Below, piece after piece: positions 17,490 through 26,130 of a DNA stretch of 64,000 bases. The notes below the pieces were generated by a model. It was not told the DNA's origin. It worked only from the letters and a program-made list of their open reading frames with translations, and ran no database searches. How positions within the stretch are numbered: the stretch's first letter is position 1; every line of letters starts with the position of its first letter. The DNA comes from Pseudomonas sp. DNDY-54 (GTDB lineage Bacteria > Pseudomonadota > Gammaproteobacteria > Pseudomonadales > Pseudomonadaceae): positions 1,736,001-1,800,000 of the forward strand of contig NZ_CP082271.1 in the NCBI RefSeq assembly GCF_019880365.1. The letters are read 5' to 3'. Position numbers and translations under genes: made by a program.

Positions 17490-18182
17490 ATGGCAATTGA
17501 TTACCGCATCGTCCTGGATGACGAGCATGAGTTCAGCTACCGAATTGAGCTGGACCGCGTTTACGATAACGAAACAGCCGCGAAGGCACCCACGTGGACA
17601 CGTTTGGATCATCAGCGATGCAACAATTGTCCGCTAAGTAAGGATCACTTTACGCATTGTCCCGCCGCCGTGGACCTGCATCGCGTTATTGAAGATTTTC
17701 AGGGCTTGCCGGCCGTGAAGAAAGCGCAGGTTCGGGTGCGAACGCCGGAGCGCGAATACAACAAGCTGGTGGGGCTGGATGAGGGGCTACGGGCTTTGCT
17801 TGGCGTCATTATGGCGACCAGCGCATGCCCGGTACTGAGTAAGCTCAAGCCGATGGCCCATCAACATCTGCCGTTCGCCAGCAATCAGGAGTTCGTGCTG
17901 CGCGCGGTCTCACTCTATCTGGCCCAGCAGTATTTCAATCTGCGCGAAGGGCGTCATGCTGATTGGGAGCTGCGCGGGTTGGTGCGCTCGTTTCAGCAGT
18001 TGCAATTGGTCAATCAGGCGTTCTGGCAGCGCATTCACGACACCTGCCACGGCGATTCGAATCTGAAGGCGTTTCTGACCTTCTTCTCGATGTCATCCAG
18101 CCTGACCTACTCGCTGGAAACCCAGCTGAAGAAGATCAGGCCGTTAGTCATGTGTGCTGGCGAGGATGTCGAAACAGCCTGA
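17490..18182 (+). CDS. Conserved hypothetical protein (DUF6901-like) with Cys-rich N-terminal motif
   Basis: This 230-residue soluble protein has no signal peptide or membrane segment. The N-terminal third is predicted beta (DYRIVLDDEHEFSYRIELDR) and contains a compact Cys cluster, CNNCPLSKDHFTHC (C44, C47, C57 by reading), that looks able to bind a metal. The rest is probably helical, with GVIMATSACPVL and several His/Cys residues. It resembles a family I recall as DUF6901 in pseudomonads, but no function is known to me. The gap of 116 bp to uup leaves room for its own promoter. Downstream it converges on the universal stress gene. Confidence 0.75.
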   Translation: MAIDYRIVLDDEHEFSYRIELDRVYDNETAAKAPTWTRLDHQRCNNCPLSKDHFTHCPAAVDLHRVIEDFQGLPAVKKAQVRVRTPEREYNKLVGLDEGLRALLGVIMATSACPVLSKLKPMAHQHLPFASNQEFVLRAVSLYLAQQYFNLREGRHADWELRGLVRSFQQLQLVNQAFWQRIHDTCHGDSNLKAFLTFFSMSSSLTYSLETQLKKIRPLVMCAGEDVETA

Positions 18183-18218
18183 GCTTCGACGCTCACGTCT
18201 ACGCATATTCAACGCATA

Positions 18219-18659
18219 TTATTCGGGCTTTTTCAGGCGTACGGCGAGCACATCGCAAGGTGCTCCGTGGAGGATGTCGTTGGCGGTGGAGCCCAGCAGC
18301 AACGCCAGGCCATGACGGCCATGGCTACCGACAACGACCAGATCGCAGCCTTGCTCTTTTGCCAATCGATGGACTTCCTGGCGAGGCTGCCCGTAAGCGA
18401 GATGTCGCTGCTCTGCGGTCAGGCTGGGGTAACGATCGGCAAACACGGCCAGGCGCTCGCGCGCTTGGTCGAACTGTTGTTGTTGAAGCATCGATAGGTC
18501 CATCGGCACGTCCCCACCGAAAGCCATGGCCATGGGCTCGATGACGTGGACCAACGCCAGTTTGGCGCCGCTAGCAGTTGCCAGCGCCTGGGCGCGCGCG
18601 ACGACCGGGTGGCAGTCGTCGTTCAGGTCGGTTGCGACCAGAATATGCTGGTAGGTCAT
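18219..18659 (-). CDS. Universal stress protein (UspA family)
   Basis: A 146-residue single-domain Usp. The N-terminus MTYQHILVATDLNDD and the C-terminal ATP-binding pattern VVGSHGRHG...LGSTANDIL match the nucleotide-binding Usp class. I chose the ATG at 18659 because AGGAG precedes it and family proteins begin at this point; an upstream in-frame start at 18689 would add ten unsupported residues. The 211-bp upstream region is shared with the divergent membrane protein gene. Usp genes of pseudomonads are often induced at low oxygen, but no clear FNR/ANR box was recognised. Confidence 0.92.
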   Translation of the reverse strand: MTYQHILVATDLNDDCHPVVARAQALATASGAKLALVHVIEPMAMAFGGDVPMDLSMLQQQQFDQARERLAVFADRYPSLTAEQRHLAYGQPRQEVHRLAKEQGCDLVVVGSHGRHGLALLLGSTANDILHGAPCDVLAVRLKKPE

Positions 18660-18870
18660 GGTGAGTCTCCTGATGTTTCCGTGTGACAAGTATGGCTTCT
18701 TGCACGCTATTAAGGGGCTCTGAGCCTTCTATTTTTCAGCGTTTATACGGCGTTACATGCACGATGACCAGTGGCATTACATCGCGAGCTGGCAGTCGGC
18801 AGGCTAACGACTGGTATCATGCGCGACGTCACGCGCCGGTGCGCGCATCCGGCTCACACAAGAGACTGCC

Positions 18871-19338
18871 ATGTTCCTATTTGCCAACGATTACTTGCTC
18901 GCCTGGACAGCGTACGGGATTGCCGCGCTGGGTTGTTTGCTGGTGTGGTTTCGCATCACGAGGCCCATGTGGCGCTGGTTGCGTGAGCCGCTGCGATTGA
19001 TTGCCGCGGTGCTACTGCTGACGCCAACCATCGTAGACCCCGCGCGCGAGCTGTTCGCGCCAGCGGTGGCCATCACCGCCCTGGATGTGCTGTTCAAGGT
19101 TGGCAACAACGCATGGCGGGCGGTTGCGGATCTGGCGCTTTACGGACTCATCGCATTTGCGCTGTACGCTGGCTTTGTAGCGCTGCGTTGGCCAATCGAG
19201 CGCAAGCTGAAATTGCGGCGCGCAGCGTCCGAAACGAGCGAAGACCCGCGTACCTTACGGGAGCGGCTCGAGGAAGATGATGACGATGATTATCGCCCCG
19301 CCAGTCGCTATCAGACCCGGACCGAACCCAGATTATGA
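18871..19338 (+). CDS. Small integral membrane protein, unknown function
   Basis: This 155-residue protein has four likely membrane helices (about 8-28, 38-56, 62-78, 84-106) and a charged cytoplasmic tail with an acidic run EEDDDDD near residues 134-140. Relatives are widespread in pseudomonads and sometimes carry a misleading transporter label. It precedes the glutamine-amidotransferase gene by 61 bp on the same strand, so the two and the next DUF2937 gene may form a small operon. No function is assigned. Confidence 0.78.
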   Translation: MFLFANDYLLAWTAYGIAALGCLLVWFRITRPMWRWLREPLRLIAAVLLLTPTIVDPARELFAPAVAITALDVLFKVGNNAWRAVADLALYGLIAFALYAGFVALRWPIERKLKLRRAASETSEDPRTLRERLEEDDDDDYRPASRYQTRTEPRL

Positions 19339-19399
19339 GCGAGTCGATCGGACCGCATCTGAGCATCCAGACGTGAACAAGACGTAACGGGAGACCTGC

Positions 19400-20176
19400 A
19401 TGTGTGAGCTGCTCGGCATGAGTGCCAACGTACCGACCGACATTCACTTCAGCTTCACTGGGCTGATGCAGCGCGGCGGGCGCACCGGGCCGCACAAGGA
19501 TGGGTGGGGTATCGCGTTCTATGAAGGCCGGGGTCTGCGCTTGTTCCAAGACCCGGTCGCCAGCTGCGAGTCGGAAGTGGCAAAGATGGTCCAGCACTAT
19601 CTGATCAAGAGCGAGGTTGTGATCGGCCATATCCGGCATGCAAACGTGGGTAAGGTCTCGCTAGTCAACACTCACCCTTTTGTACGTGAACTGTGGGGGC
19701 AGCATTGGTGCTTTGCCCATAATGGCCAGCTTGCTGATTTCGAACCTACGCGTGGCTTCTATCGACCGGTCGGTGACACGGACAGTGAAGCGGCATTCTG
19801 TGACCTGCTCAACCGGGTGCGTATCGACTTTCCAGAACGCGTCTCCCCTGAAGATCTGCTGCCCAGAATGTTAGAGGCGTGCACGGAGTATCGTGCAAAG
19901 GGGGTATTCAACTGCCTGCTCAGCAACGGGGAGTGGTTGTTCAGCTTCTGCACCACCAAGCTCGCACAGATTACTCGCCGAGCGCCCTTCGGTCCGGCTC
20001 AACTAAAGGATGCCGAGTTGACCGTGGACTTCACCGCCGAAACGACCCCTGACGACATCGTGACCGTGTTGGCAACCGAACCTTTGACCGATAACGAGCA
20101 GTGGCACGTTCACCAGCCAGGCGAATGGACCCTGTGGCGGCTGGGCGAATGCGTCGCTCGCGGGCAGGTGCAGTGA
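19400..20176 (+). CDS. Class II glutamine amidotransferase (YafJ-like)
   Basis: This 258-residue single-domain Ntn-type amidotransferase has the catalytic Cys at position 2 (MCELLGMS), as in GATase_4/YafJ proteins. Further family motifs are DGWGIAFY, the GHIRHANVG oxyanion region and HWCFAHNGQL. No synthase domain is fused, so the ammonia acceptor is unknown. GGGAG lies about 9 nt before the ATG. The stop codon overlaps the ATG of the next gene (TGATG), indicating translational coupling to the DUF2937 membrane protein. Confidence 0.9.
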   Translation: MCELLGMSANVPTDIHFSFTGLMQRGGRTGPHKDGWGIAFYEGRGLRLFQDPVASCESEVAKMVQHYLIKSEVVIGHIRHANVGKVSLVNTHPFVRELWGQHWCFAHNGQLADFEPTRGFYRPVGDTDSEAAFCDLLNRVRIDFPERVSPEDLLPRMLEACTEYRAKGVFNCLLSNGEWLFSFCTTKLAQITRRAPFGPAQLKDAELTVDFTAETTPDDIVTVLATEPLTDNEQWHVHQPGEWTLWRLGECVARGQVQ

Positions 20177-20715
20177 TGCTGAGGAGCTATCTGCGGTTGT
20201 CCTTGTTCGCGCTTGGCTTGCTGGTCGGGATCCAGGTGCCTGGTTTCATCGAAGCATACGAGCGACACGTCGAGGCGCGCCGGCTCGAGGCGCATCAAGG
20301 CCTGATCGGATTTCAGGAAACGGCAGGGCGTTTCTTCAAAGGCGACTTGAATGCACTGGTTGAGCATTACCGCACCAGTGATGACCCGGTATTCCAGAGT
20401 GATGCACGTAGCGTCTCTGCACTGGTGGAGCGTGCCCGCTTGCTGGACCGCGAGTGGCGGATCATGCAGGGGCCTTGGTACGCCCAAGCCTGGCATGTAT
20501 TAATTGGCGCTGACGGAGATTTTCGCAACCAGGTCTGGAATAACTATCGCTTCCAAGTGCTGTTAGCACCCGACGCGATCGCGTGGGGATTGTGCGCTGC
20601 GTTGTTACTGGCCTGGATCTTCGAAAGTTTCTATCTGCTCTTGCGCAACGCGCTGTTCCCAGAGCACCAGCGGCGCCGACGCCGTATCGCTAAGCCGATT
20701 CCACCCGCGAAGTAG
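20176..20715 (+). CDS. DUF2937-family membrane protein
   Basis: A 179-residue protein with an N-terminal membrane helix (about 5-25) and a second near 138-162, enclosing a mainly helical domain that is probably periplasmic, and a very basic tail (QRRRRRRIAKP). The N-terminus MLRSYLRLSLFALGLL and GIQVPGF are typical of DUF2937. Its ATG overlaps the preceding stop by one base, so an upstream in-frame start at 20101 is unlikely. The 3' end overlaps the convergent gene on the other strand by 26 bp. Function unknown. Confidence 0.8.
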   Translation: MLRSYLRLSLFALGLLVGIQVPGFIEAYERHVEARRLEAHQGLIGFQETAGRFFKGDLNALVEHYRTSDDPVFQSDARSVSALVERARLLDREWRIMQGPWYAQAWHVLIGADGDFRNQVWNNYRFQVLLAPDAIAWGLCAALLLAWIFESFYLLLRNALFPEHQRRRRRIAKPIPPAK

Positions 20716-21220
20716 AGCGATCCTTCACCGGTTGGGCCGAAGACCAGCCGGAGCGATACGCAAATTCGCCGAGGGCCAGCTGCAGGGCGGGCACGCACAG
20801 CGTCAAGGGGATCAGCCAGCTGAGTGACGTGCCCGTGATGATTCGCAGCGTATTGCTCGCGGTAAGCCCATCAGCAAAACCCGCTACCTGATACAAGACG
20901 CCAAGCACGGCGGCCCATACCGCCACCGTCTGTATCACGAGCCAGCCACTGAATGTGGCATTGGCCAGCCTGAGGTTGGGGCGGCGGGCGGGTTTTATCA
21001 TCGCCACCAACCACCAGAGCAGCATTAGAGTTGATGCGATCAGTTTCGCGCTGCTGATGGGGCCTTGCTGCTCAAACAGCCAATTGCAAAGTGCGGGTGC
21101 CCAAGCAGCCTGGTATTGAATGGCTGGCGCATCACGCAGCCGCAGCGCTAGGGTCAGATCTCCAAATGCTATGAGCGCCGTCAGCGCTACTACAGCGCAT
21201 AGCGCCCAGCGATAATTCAT
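20690..21220 (-). CDS. Predicted inner-membrane protein, unknown function
   Basis: This 176-residue protein has about four hydrophobic helices (near 5-25, 58-77, 92-112 and 130-152) and a short polar C-tail. I do not recognise a family. It begins 27 bp after the VWA-domain gene on the same strand, so it is probably the last gene of the MoxR / GFA / VWA operon, where small membrane proteins often accompany the ATPase pair. Its end overlaps the convergent DUF2937 gene by 26 bp. Confidence 0.7.
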   Translation of the reverse strand: MNYRWALCAVVALTALIAFGDLTLALRLRDAPAIQYQAAWAPALCNWLFEQQGPISSAKLIASTLMLLWWLVAMIKPARRPNLRLANATFSGWLVIQTVAVWAAVLGVLYQVAGFADGLTASNTLRIITGTSLSWLIPLTLCVPALQLALGEFAYRSGWSSAQPVKDRSTSRVESA

Positions 21221-21247
21221 CGTGCATCCTTGCAGGGGTGGGTCTGG

Positions 21248-22426
21248 TTATTTCGACAGGAACTTCATACCTTCCTCAAGCCCGCTTAACGTCAGCGGAT
21301 ACATGCGGTCTTCAACTAGATCGCGAACGATGCCGGTGGAGGAGGTGTAGCCCCAGGTGTCTTTCGGGTAGGGGTTGATCCAGATGAGCTTTTTGTATTT
21401 CTCCATAAAGCGCTGCATCCAGACGTAGCCGGCTTCTTCGTTCCAATGTTCGACACTGCCTCCGGCTTGGGTGATCTCGTAGGGCGCCATCGCGGCGTCG
21501 CCGACAAAGACAACCTTGTAGTCAGCGCCGTACTTGTGCAGCAGATCAAGCGTTGAGGTGCGTTCGGAAGTGCGGCGGAAGTTGTTCTTCCATACCGATT
21601 CATAGATGAAGTTATGGAAATAGAAGTACTCGAGGTGCTTGAATTCCGTCTTGCAGGCTGAGAACAGCTCCTCGCAGACCTTTACATGCGCGTCCATCGA
21701 GCCGCCGATGTCGAACAGGATGAGCAGCTTCACCGCGTTACGCCGCTCCGGGCGCATTTGAATGTTGAGCAGGCCCCCGTCTCGGGCGGTGTGGTCAATA
21801 GTACCGTCAAGATCGAGCTCATCCTGAGCGCCCTGGCGTGCGAATTTGCGCAAGCGGCGCAGGGCCACCTTGATATTGCGCGTGCCCAATTCGACTTGGT
21901 CGTCCAGGTTTTTGTATTCGCGCTGGTCCCAGACCTTCACCGCTTTGCCTTGACGTTTTCCTGCATCACCGATGCGGATGCCTTCAGGGTTGTAACCTCC
22001 TGAGCCGAAGGGGCTGGTGCCGCCTGTGCCGATCCACTTGTTACCCCCGGCGTGCTTCTCCTTCTGCTCCTCCAAGCGCTTCTTGAATTCTTCGATCAGC
22101 TTGTCCAGCCCACCCAAGGACTCAATCTTCGCGCGCTCTTCATCGCTCAAGGAACGCTCGAATTCCTTACGTAGCCATTCTTCAGGGATCAGCGCTTCGA
22201 TGTGCTGGTTGAGATTCTCCAAGCCTTTGAAATAGGCCCCGAAGGCACGATCGAACTTGTCGAAATGGCGCTCATCCTTGACCAGGATGGCCCGGGACAA
22301 GTAGTAGAACTCATCCATGTCTGAGAAAACGACGTTGTGTTTCAGCGCGTTGATCAGGTCGAGCAATTCGCGCACCGATACCGGCACCTTGGCGGCGCGC
22401 ATCTCATTGAACAAGCCAAGCAGCAT
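21248..22426 (-). CDS. VWA domain protein (CoxE-like), MoxR partner
   Basis: This 392-residue protein has a charged helical N-terminal half, a Gly-rich linker (GGNKWIGTGGTSPFGSGGYNPEG) and a C-terminal von Willebrand A domain. The metal site reads DIGGSMD in LLILFDIGGSMDAH, a good DxGxS MIDAS motif. VWA proteins of this type act with MoxR AAA+ ATPases as chaperone-like pairs for metal-cofactor insertion or complex maturation. I chose the ATG at 22426 over an upstream in-frame start at 22459 because family proteins begin MLLGLFNEMR and GAGG precedes it. It lies 48 bp after the GFA gene. Confidence 0.9.
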   Translation of the reverse strand: MLLGLFNEMRAAKVPVSVRELLDLINALKHNVVFSDMDEFYYLSRAILVKDERHFDKFDRAFGAYFKGLENLNQHIEALIPEEWLRKEFERSLSDEERAKIESLGGLDKLIEEFKKRLEEQKEKHAGGNKWIGTGGTSPFGSGGYNPEGIRIGDAGKRQGKAVKVWDQREYKNLDDQVELGTRNIKVALRRLRKFARQGAQDELDLDGTIDHTARDGGLLNIQMRPERRNAVKLLILFDIGGSMDAHVKVCEELFSACKTEFKHLEYFYFHNFIYESVWKNNFRRTSERTSTLDLLHKYGADYKVVFVGDAAMAPYEITQAGGSVEHWNEEAGYVWMQRFMEKYKKLIWINPYPKDTWGYTSSTGIVRDLVEDRMYPLTLSGLEEGMKFLSK

Positions 22427-22474
22427 GGCAAAACCTCGAACGTGCCGTCGTTGCGGCACCTTTGTAAGGGAAAG

Positions 22475-22873
22475 TCAGCGGTCTTCGTCGTGCGTAGGGA
22501 GTCCTTCACGGATCTCGTACCAGCTCGCCTTGGAGGCTACGAATATGTGCTCCTGTGGCGGGACGGGTAGAGGCGAGTCGAGCGTACCGGCAGCAACACC
22601 CAGCTCGTGCTCACGATTATCAACGAACTGCAAGTTGGAGCCGCAGCGTATGCAGAACGTCCGCGTCACATGCTCGGAAGAGTGGTAGACGCCCAGCTGA
22701 TCCTTGCCCGAGAGGAAGTGAAACGCTTCCAGCGGCACGCCCGCATAGGTGGCGAAGGCCGCGCCGTGGGCTTTGCGACACATCTTGCAGTGACAGTGGG
22801 TCAGCTCGTTGATAGGCGCGTCGATGCGATAGCGCACGACGCCACAGAGGCAACTACCGATATGCGTTTGCAT
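22475..22873 (-). CDS. GFA/CENP-V family zinc protein
   Basis: This 132-residue member of the glutathione-dependent formaldehyde-activating (GFA)/CENP-V fold has all Zn-binding cysteines: CLCG near residues 8-11, CHCKMCRKAHG in the first third, and CIRCGS near residue 96. The family is poorly characterised; a few members bind glutathione adducts or act as C-S lyases. Its position inside the MoxR-VWA operon (50 bp after moxR, 48 bp before the VWA gene) is notable, because these two are normally adjacent. Confidence 0.88.
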   Translation of the reverse strand: MQTHIGSCLCGVVRYRIDAPINELTHCHCKMCRKAHGAAFATYAGVPLEAFHFLSGKDQLGVYHSSEHVTRTFCIRCGSNLQFVDNREHELGVAAGTLDSPLPVPPQEHIFVASKASWYEIREGLPTHDEDR

Positions 22874-22923
22874 GGCTCTTCCTCCAGTAAGTGAGGCGGC
22901 CGGCTCCTGTGAACCGCCGCCAA

Positions 22924-23769
22924 TCAGCGGCTAGCGCGACGACTCATGAACGCGAGGCGCTCTAGCAACTGTACGTCTTGCTCGTTTTTCACCAGCGCTC
23001 CAGCCAGTGGCGGTATGGCCTTGGTCGGATCACGCTCGCGCAGAACGGCTTCGCCGATGTTGTCGGCCATGAGCAACTTCAGCCAATCGACCAGTTCGCT
23101 GGTGGACGGCTTCTTCTTGAGCCCCGGGACCTTGCGTACGTCAAAGAACACGTCGAGGGCCTCTGCGACTAGGTCTTTTTTGATGTTTGGGTAGTGCACG
23201 TCGACGATCTTCTGCAGCGTTTCGCGATCGGGAAACGCGATGTAGTGGAAGAAACAGCGGCGCAGGAACGCGTCTGGCAATTCCTTCTCGTTGTTCGATG
23301 TGATGATGATGATCGGACGCTGTTTGGCTTTGATCGTCTCATTTGTCTCGTAGACGTAGAACTCCATCTTGTCGAGCTCTTGGAGCAGGTCATTAGGAAA
23401 CTCGATGTCTGCCTTGTCGATTTCATCGATCAGCAAAATGACCCGCTGATCGGACTCGAACGCCTCCCAGAGCTTGCCCTTCTTAATGTAGTTGCGCACG
23501 TCGTGGACCCGGTCGGAATCCAGCTGCGAATCGCGCAAACGGCTCACCGCATCGTACTCGTACAAGCCCTGATGGGCTTTCGTGGTTGATTTGATGTGCC
23601 AGGTGATCAGTTGCGCACCGAAGGATTCCGCCAGCTGCTCGGCCAGCATGGTTTTGCCGGTGCCTGGTTCGCCCTTTACCAGCAACGGGCGCTCAAGCGT
23701 AATGGCGGCATTGACTGCGAGTTTCAGGTCGTCGGTCGCGACGTAGGACTGGGTGCCTTCAAACTTCAT
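22924..23769 (-). CDS. MoxR-family AAA+ ATPase
   Basis: A 281-residue AAA+ ATPase with Walker A GEPGTGKTMLA (about 36-46), Walker B ILLIDEIDKAD, sensor-1 ITSNNEKELPDAFLRRC and an arginine-finger region after it. MoxR ATPases work with VWA proteins to mature or remodel metalloenzymes and envelope complexes, and the matching VWA gene is two genes downstream. It is shorter than some MoxR proteins (about 300-340) but has every catalytic motif. It is the first gene of the minus-strand operon; the gap of 142 bp to the next gene upstream is where its promoter should lie. Confidence 0.93.
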   Translation of the reverse strand: MKFEGTQSYVATDDLKLAVNAAITLERPLLVKGEPGTGKTMLAEQLAESFGAQLITWHIKSTTKAHQGLYEYDAVSRLRDSQLDSDRVHDVRNYIKKGKLWEAFESDQRVILLIDEIDKADIEFPNDLLQELDKMEFYVYETNETIKAKQRPIIIITSNNEKELPDAFLRRCFFHYIAFPDRETLQKIVDVHYPNIKKDLVAEALDVFFDVRKVPGLKKKPSTSELVDWLKLLMADNIGEAVLRERDPTKAIPPLAGALVKNEQDVQLLERLAFMSRRASR

Positions 23770-23911
23770 CAGGTTTTCCTTTGATCAGGCCTGGCACGCA
23801 GGCACTTTCATGTTTGGATAGGCGAACGACTATAAGGGATGGGCTCGTCACTGTGAACGCGAGTGGATCATTCAGTCACTGAATGGGCGCCAACTTGCGG
23901 GGCGTGCACAG

Positions 23912-24985
23912 TTATCCGTCCTCTTCATTCAACGAGCGTTCGAAACGGGTAGAGAACGCTTCTACGAAAGCGTTTCGCAAGATCGCGACAAACGCTTGAA
24001 AAGGGCTGACATCGGTATCTTTGGTACTTCCCGAGAGCGCTACCCGGGTCGCGAACTGATCCTTGCTCTGGTTCTGAAGGACTTCTTCACTCCCACCTAC
24101 CACGGCTTCCCAGATGCCACGGAAGAATCCCTTCTCCTCGTTCGCTACGTCTTGCTCGAAGTCGAATACCTCAACGTTGCGCAGCAATGGCTTGATGTAG
24201 CCTGAAAGCTGACTGTCGTTGGCCTCGACTTCGACGACGAGGTCGCCAGTCCCGCCAGCAAAATCAAAATTGCCGTAAGCGTTGCTGAAGTCGTTCAGCT
24301 TGGTCAGGTCCACGTCAGTCATGCGCAAATTCACCTCGAAATCTTCCCAATGGGTGTAGGGATCGAAGTTCGCCGAGGCTTCCATCGGGGCGTGATTGAG
24401 GAACTTGGCCGTACCTTCGAACGTCGCGACGCGGCCTTCCCCGTCTTCGGAATTGGTCAGGTTATAAAGGCTTGCGTTGATGGCGCTGGCGTAGATATGT
24501 ACCGGCGGATCGGAATCAAAGTTACGAAACGACAATTGCCCGTCAACGACACGAAGCTCGTTGAGGGTGAATGGCATAAGCCCTTCCAGCCGCTCACGCC
24601 AATCAACGCCTTCGCCCGTCTGGGAGTCGTCAGCCGCTTCGCCATCGACGAAGTTAAGCTCTGGTTGCTCCAGCGTGACTTCGCCTACCAGCGCTTGGTC
24701 TTTCCAGAGCGCTCGCCAGCTCAACCCGATCTCGACTGACGGTGCGGTGAACAGCGGAGCCTGCACTTGCTCATTCTTTTTCTCGATGAGCAGACCGTCG
24801 GCGCGATAAGCACCACGCCACCAAGCGAGATCCACGTCGTCAATATGGCCCCGATATTCACCCATGTCCGCCAGCTTATCGTTCAGATAGTTGAGCACCA
24901 GATGGGGCAGGGCCAAGTGAACGATCAGCAGCAGTAGGGCGATTGATAACAAGATCCAAAGCGGGAGCCGGTAGCGTTTTTTCAT
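23912..24985 (-). CDS. DUF748/AsmA-like envelope protein
   Basis: This 357-residue protein has one N-terminal membrane anchor (about residues 9-30) and a periplasmic body of alternating beta strands, including VDLAWWRGAYRADGLLIEKK and VTLEQPELNF. This pattern is typical of DUF748/AsmA-like proteins, which are related to the bridge-like lipid-transfer proteins. It is short compared with full AsmA-like proteins. It is divergent from cysK with 143 bp between starts. Function is not established. Confidence 0.75.
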   Translation of the reverse strand: MKKRYRLPLWILLSIALLLLIVHLALPHLVLNYLNDKLADMGEYRGHIDDVDLAWWRGAYRADGLLIEKKNEQVQAPLFTAPSVEIGLSWRALWKDQALVGEVTLEQPELNFVDGEAADDSQTGEGVDWRERLEGLMPFTLNELRVVDGQLSFRNFDSDPPVHIYASAINASLYNLTNSEDGEGRVATFEGTAKFLNHAPMEASANFDPYTHWEDFEVNLRMTDVDLTKLNDFSNAYGNFDFAGGTGDLVVEVEANDSQLSGYIKPLLRNVEVFDFEQDVANEEKGFFRGIWEAVVGGSEEVLQNQSKDQFATRVALSGSTKDTDVSPFQAFVAILRNAFVEAFSTRFERSLNEEDG

Positions 24986-25128
24986 GACGGGTCTGATCTG
25001 GGTGGAGAGTCAACATTGATGAGGTGGCTTCTGGTGGACCCTGACTCGCATCGGTGAGTTCGGCTGGACGGGCCATCAGACTGGGCATACGCTCATCAGT
25101 CAGATTTTCCACTCGCAGGGACACTGTC

Positions 25129-26103
25129 ATGAGCCGCATCTTTGCTGACAATGCGCAGGCCATCGGGAATACCCCGTTGGTCATGATTAATCGGCTGGGC
25201 CCGAAGGGCGTCAGCATCATGGCCAAGATTGAAGGTCGCAACCCGGCTCACTCGGTCAAGTGCCGGATCGGGGCGGCGATGATCTGGGACGCTGAAAAGA
25301 GCGGTCGCCTCAAGCCAGGCATGACGATCGTTGAACCGACGTCCGGAAATACCGGCATCGGTCTGGCGTTTGTCGCCGCAGCGCGCGGCTATAAGCTGAT
25401 GCTGACCATGCCCGCTTCGATGAGCTTGGAGCGGCGAAAGGTGCTGAAGGCCCTTGGCGCAGAACTGGTGCTCACCGAGCCGGCCAAAGGCATGAAGGGC
25501 GCTATCGAAAAGGCAACGGAAATTGCTGCATCGGATCCGGAGCAATATTACCTACCCCAACAATTTGAGAACGCGTCCAATCCGGCAATCCATGAGAAGA
25601 CCACGGGCCCGGAAATCTGGAACGACACCGAAGGCAACATCGACGTACTGGTTTCGGGTGTTGGCACCGGCGGCACCATCACCGGTGTCTCGCGCTACAT
25701 CAAGAACACCAAGGGCAAGAAGATTCTCAGCGTGGCGGTCGAGCCGATCAGCTCGCCGGTGATCAGCCAGACGATCGCCGGACAGGAAGTCAAACCCAGC
25801 CCGCACAAAATTCAGGGCATCGGCGCAGGGTTTGTGCCGAAGAACCTCGACCTGTCCATGGTTGATCAGGTCGAGCAGGTGAGCGACGAGGAGTCCAAGA
25901 CCATGGCGCTGCGCCTGATGCGCGAAGAGGGCATTCTCTGCGGCATTTCTTGTGGTGCCGCCATGGCTGCTGCGGTGCGCCTGGCCGAGCGTCCGGAAAT
26001 GCTGGGCAAGAACATTGTGGTGATATTGCCGGACTCCGGTGAGCGCTACCTGTCGACCATGCTGTTCGCAGACATGTTTGGCGAGCAGGAGCTGCAGCAG
26101 TGA
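25129..26103 (+). CDS. cysK: Cysteine synthase A (O-acetylserine sulfhydrylase)
   Basis: It makes L-cysteine from O-acetyl-L-serine and sulfide with PLP. The 324-residue protein has the PLP lysine K44 in HSVKCRIG, the substrate-binding TSGNTG loop (71-76), and the phosphate-binding GTGGTITG loop. I chose the ATG at 25129 (MSRIFADNAQ), which matches pseudomonad CysK; an upstream in-frame start at 25054 would add 25 residues of no family support. It stands alone and is convergent with the EamA gene, 27 bp away. Confidence 0.95.
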   Translation: MSRIFADNAQAIGNTPLVMINRLGPKGVSIMAKIEGRNPAHSVKCRIGAAMIWDAEKSGRLKPGMTIVEPTSGNTGIGLAFVAAARGYKLMLTMPASMSLERRKVLKALGAELVLTEPAKGMKGAIEKATEIAASDPEQYYLPQQFENASNPAIHEKTTGPEIWNDTEGNIDVLVSGVGTGGTITGVSRYIKNTKGKKILSVAVEPISSPVISQTIAGQEVKPSPHKIQGIGAGFVPKNLDLSMVDQVEQVSDEESKTMALRLMREEGILCGISCGAAMAAAVRLAERPEMLGKNIVVILPDSGERYLSTMLFADMFGEQELQQ

Positions 26104-26130
26104 TTTGGCTTGGCGGCTCTTCAGGCGCGT

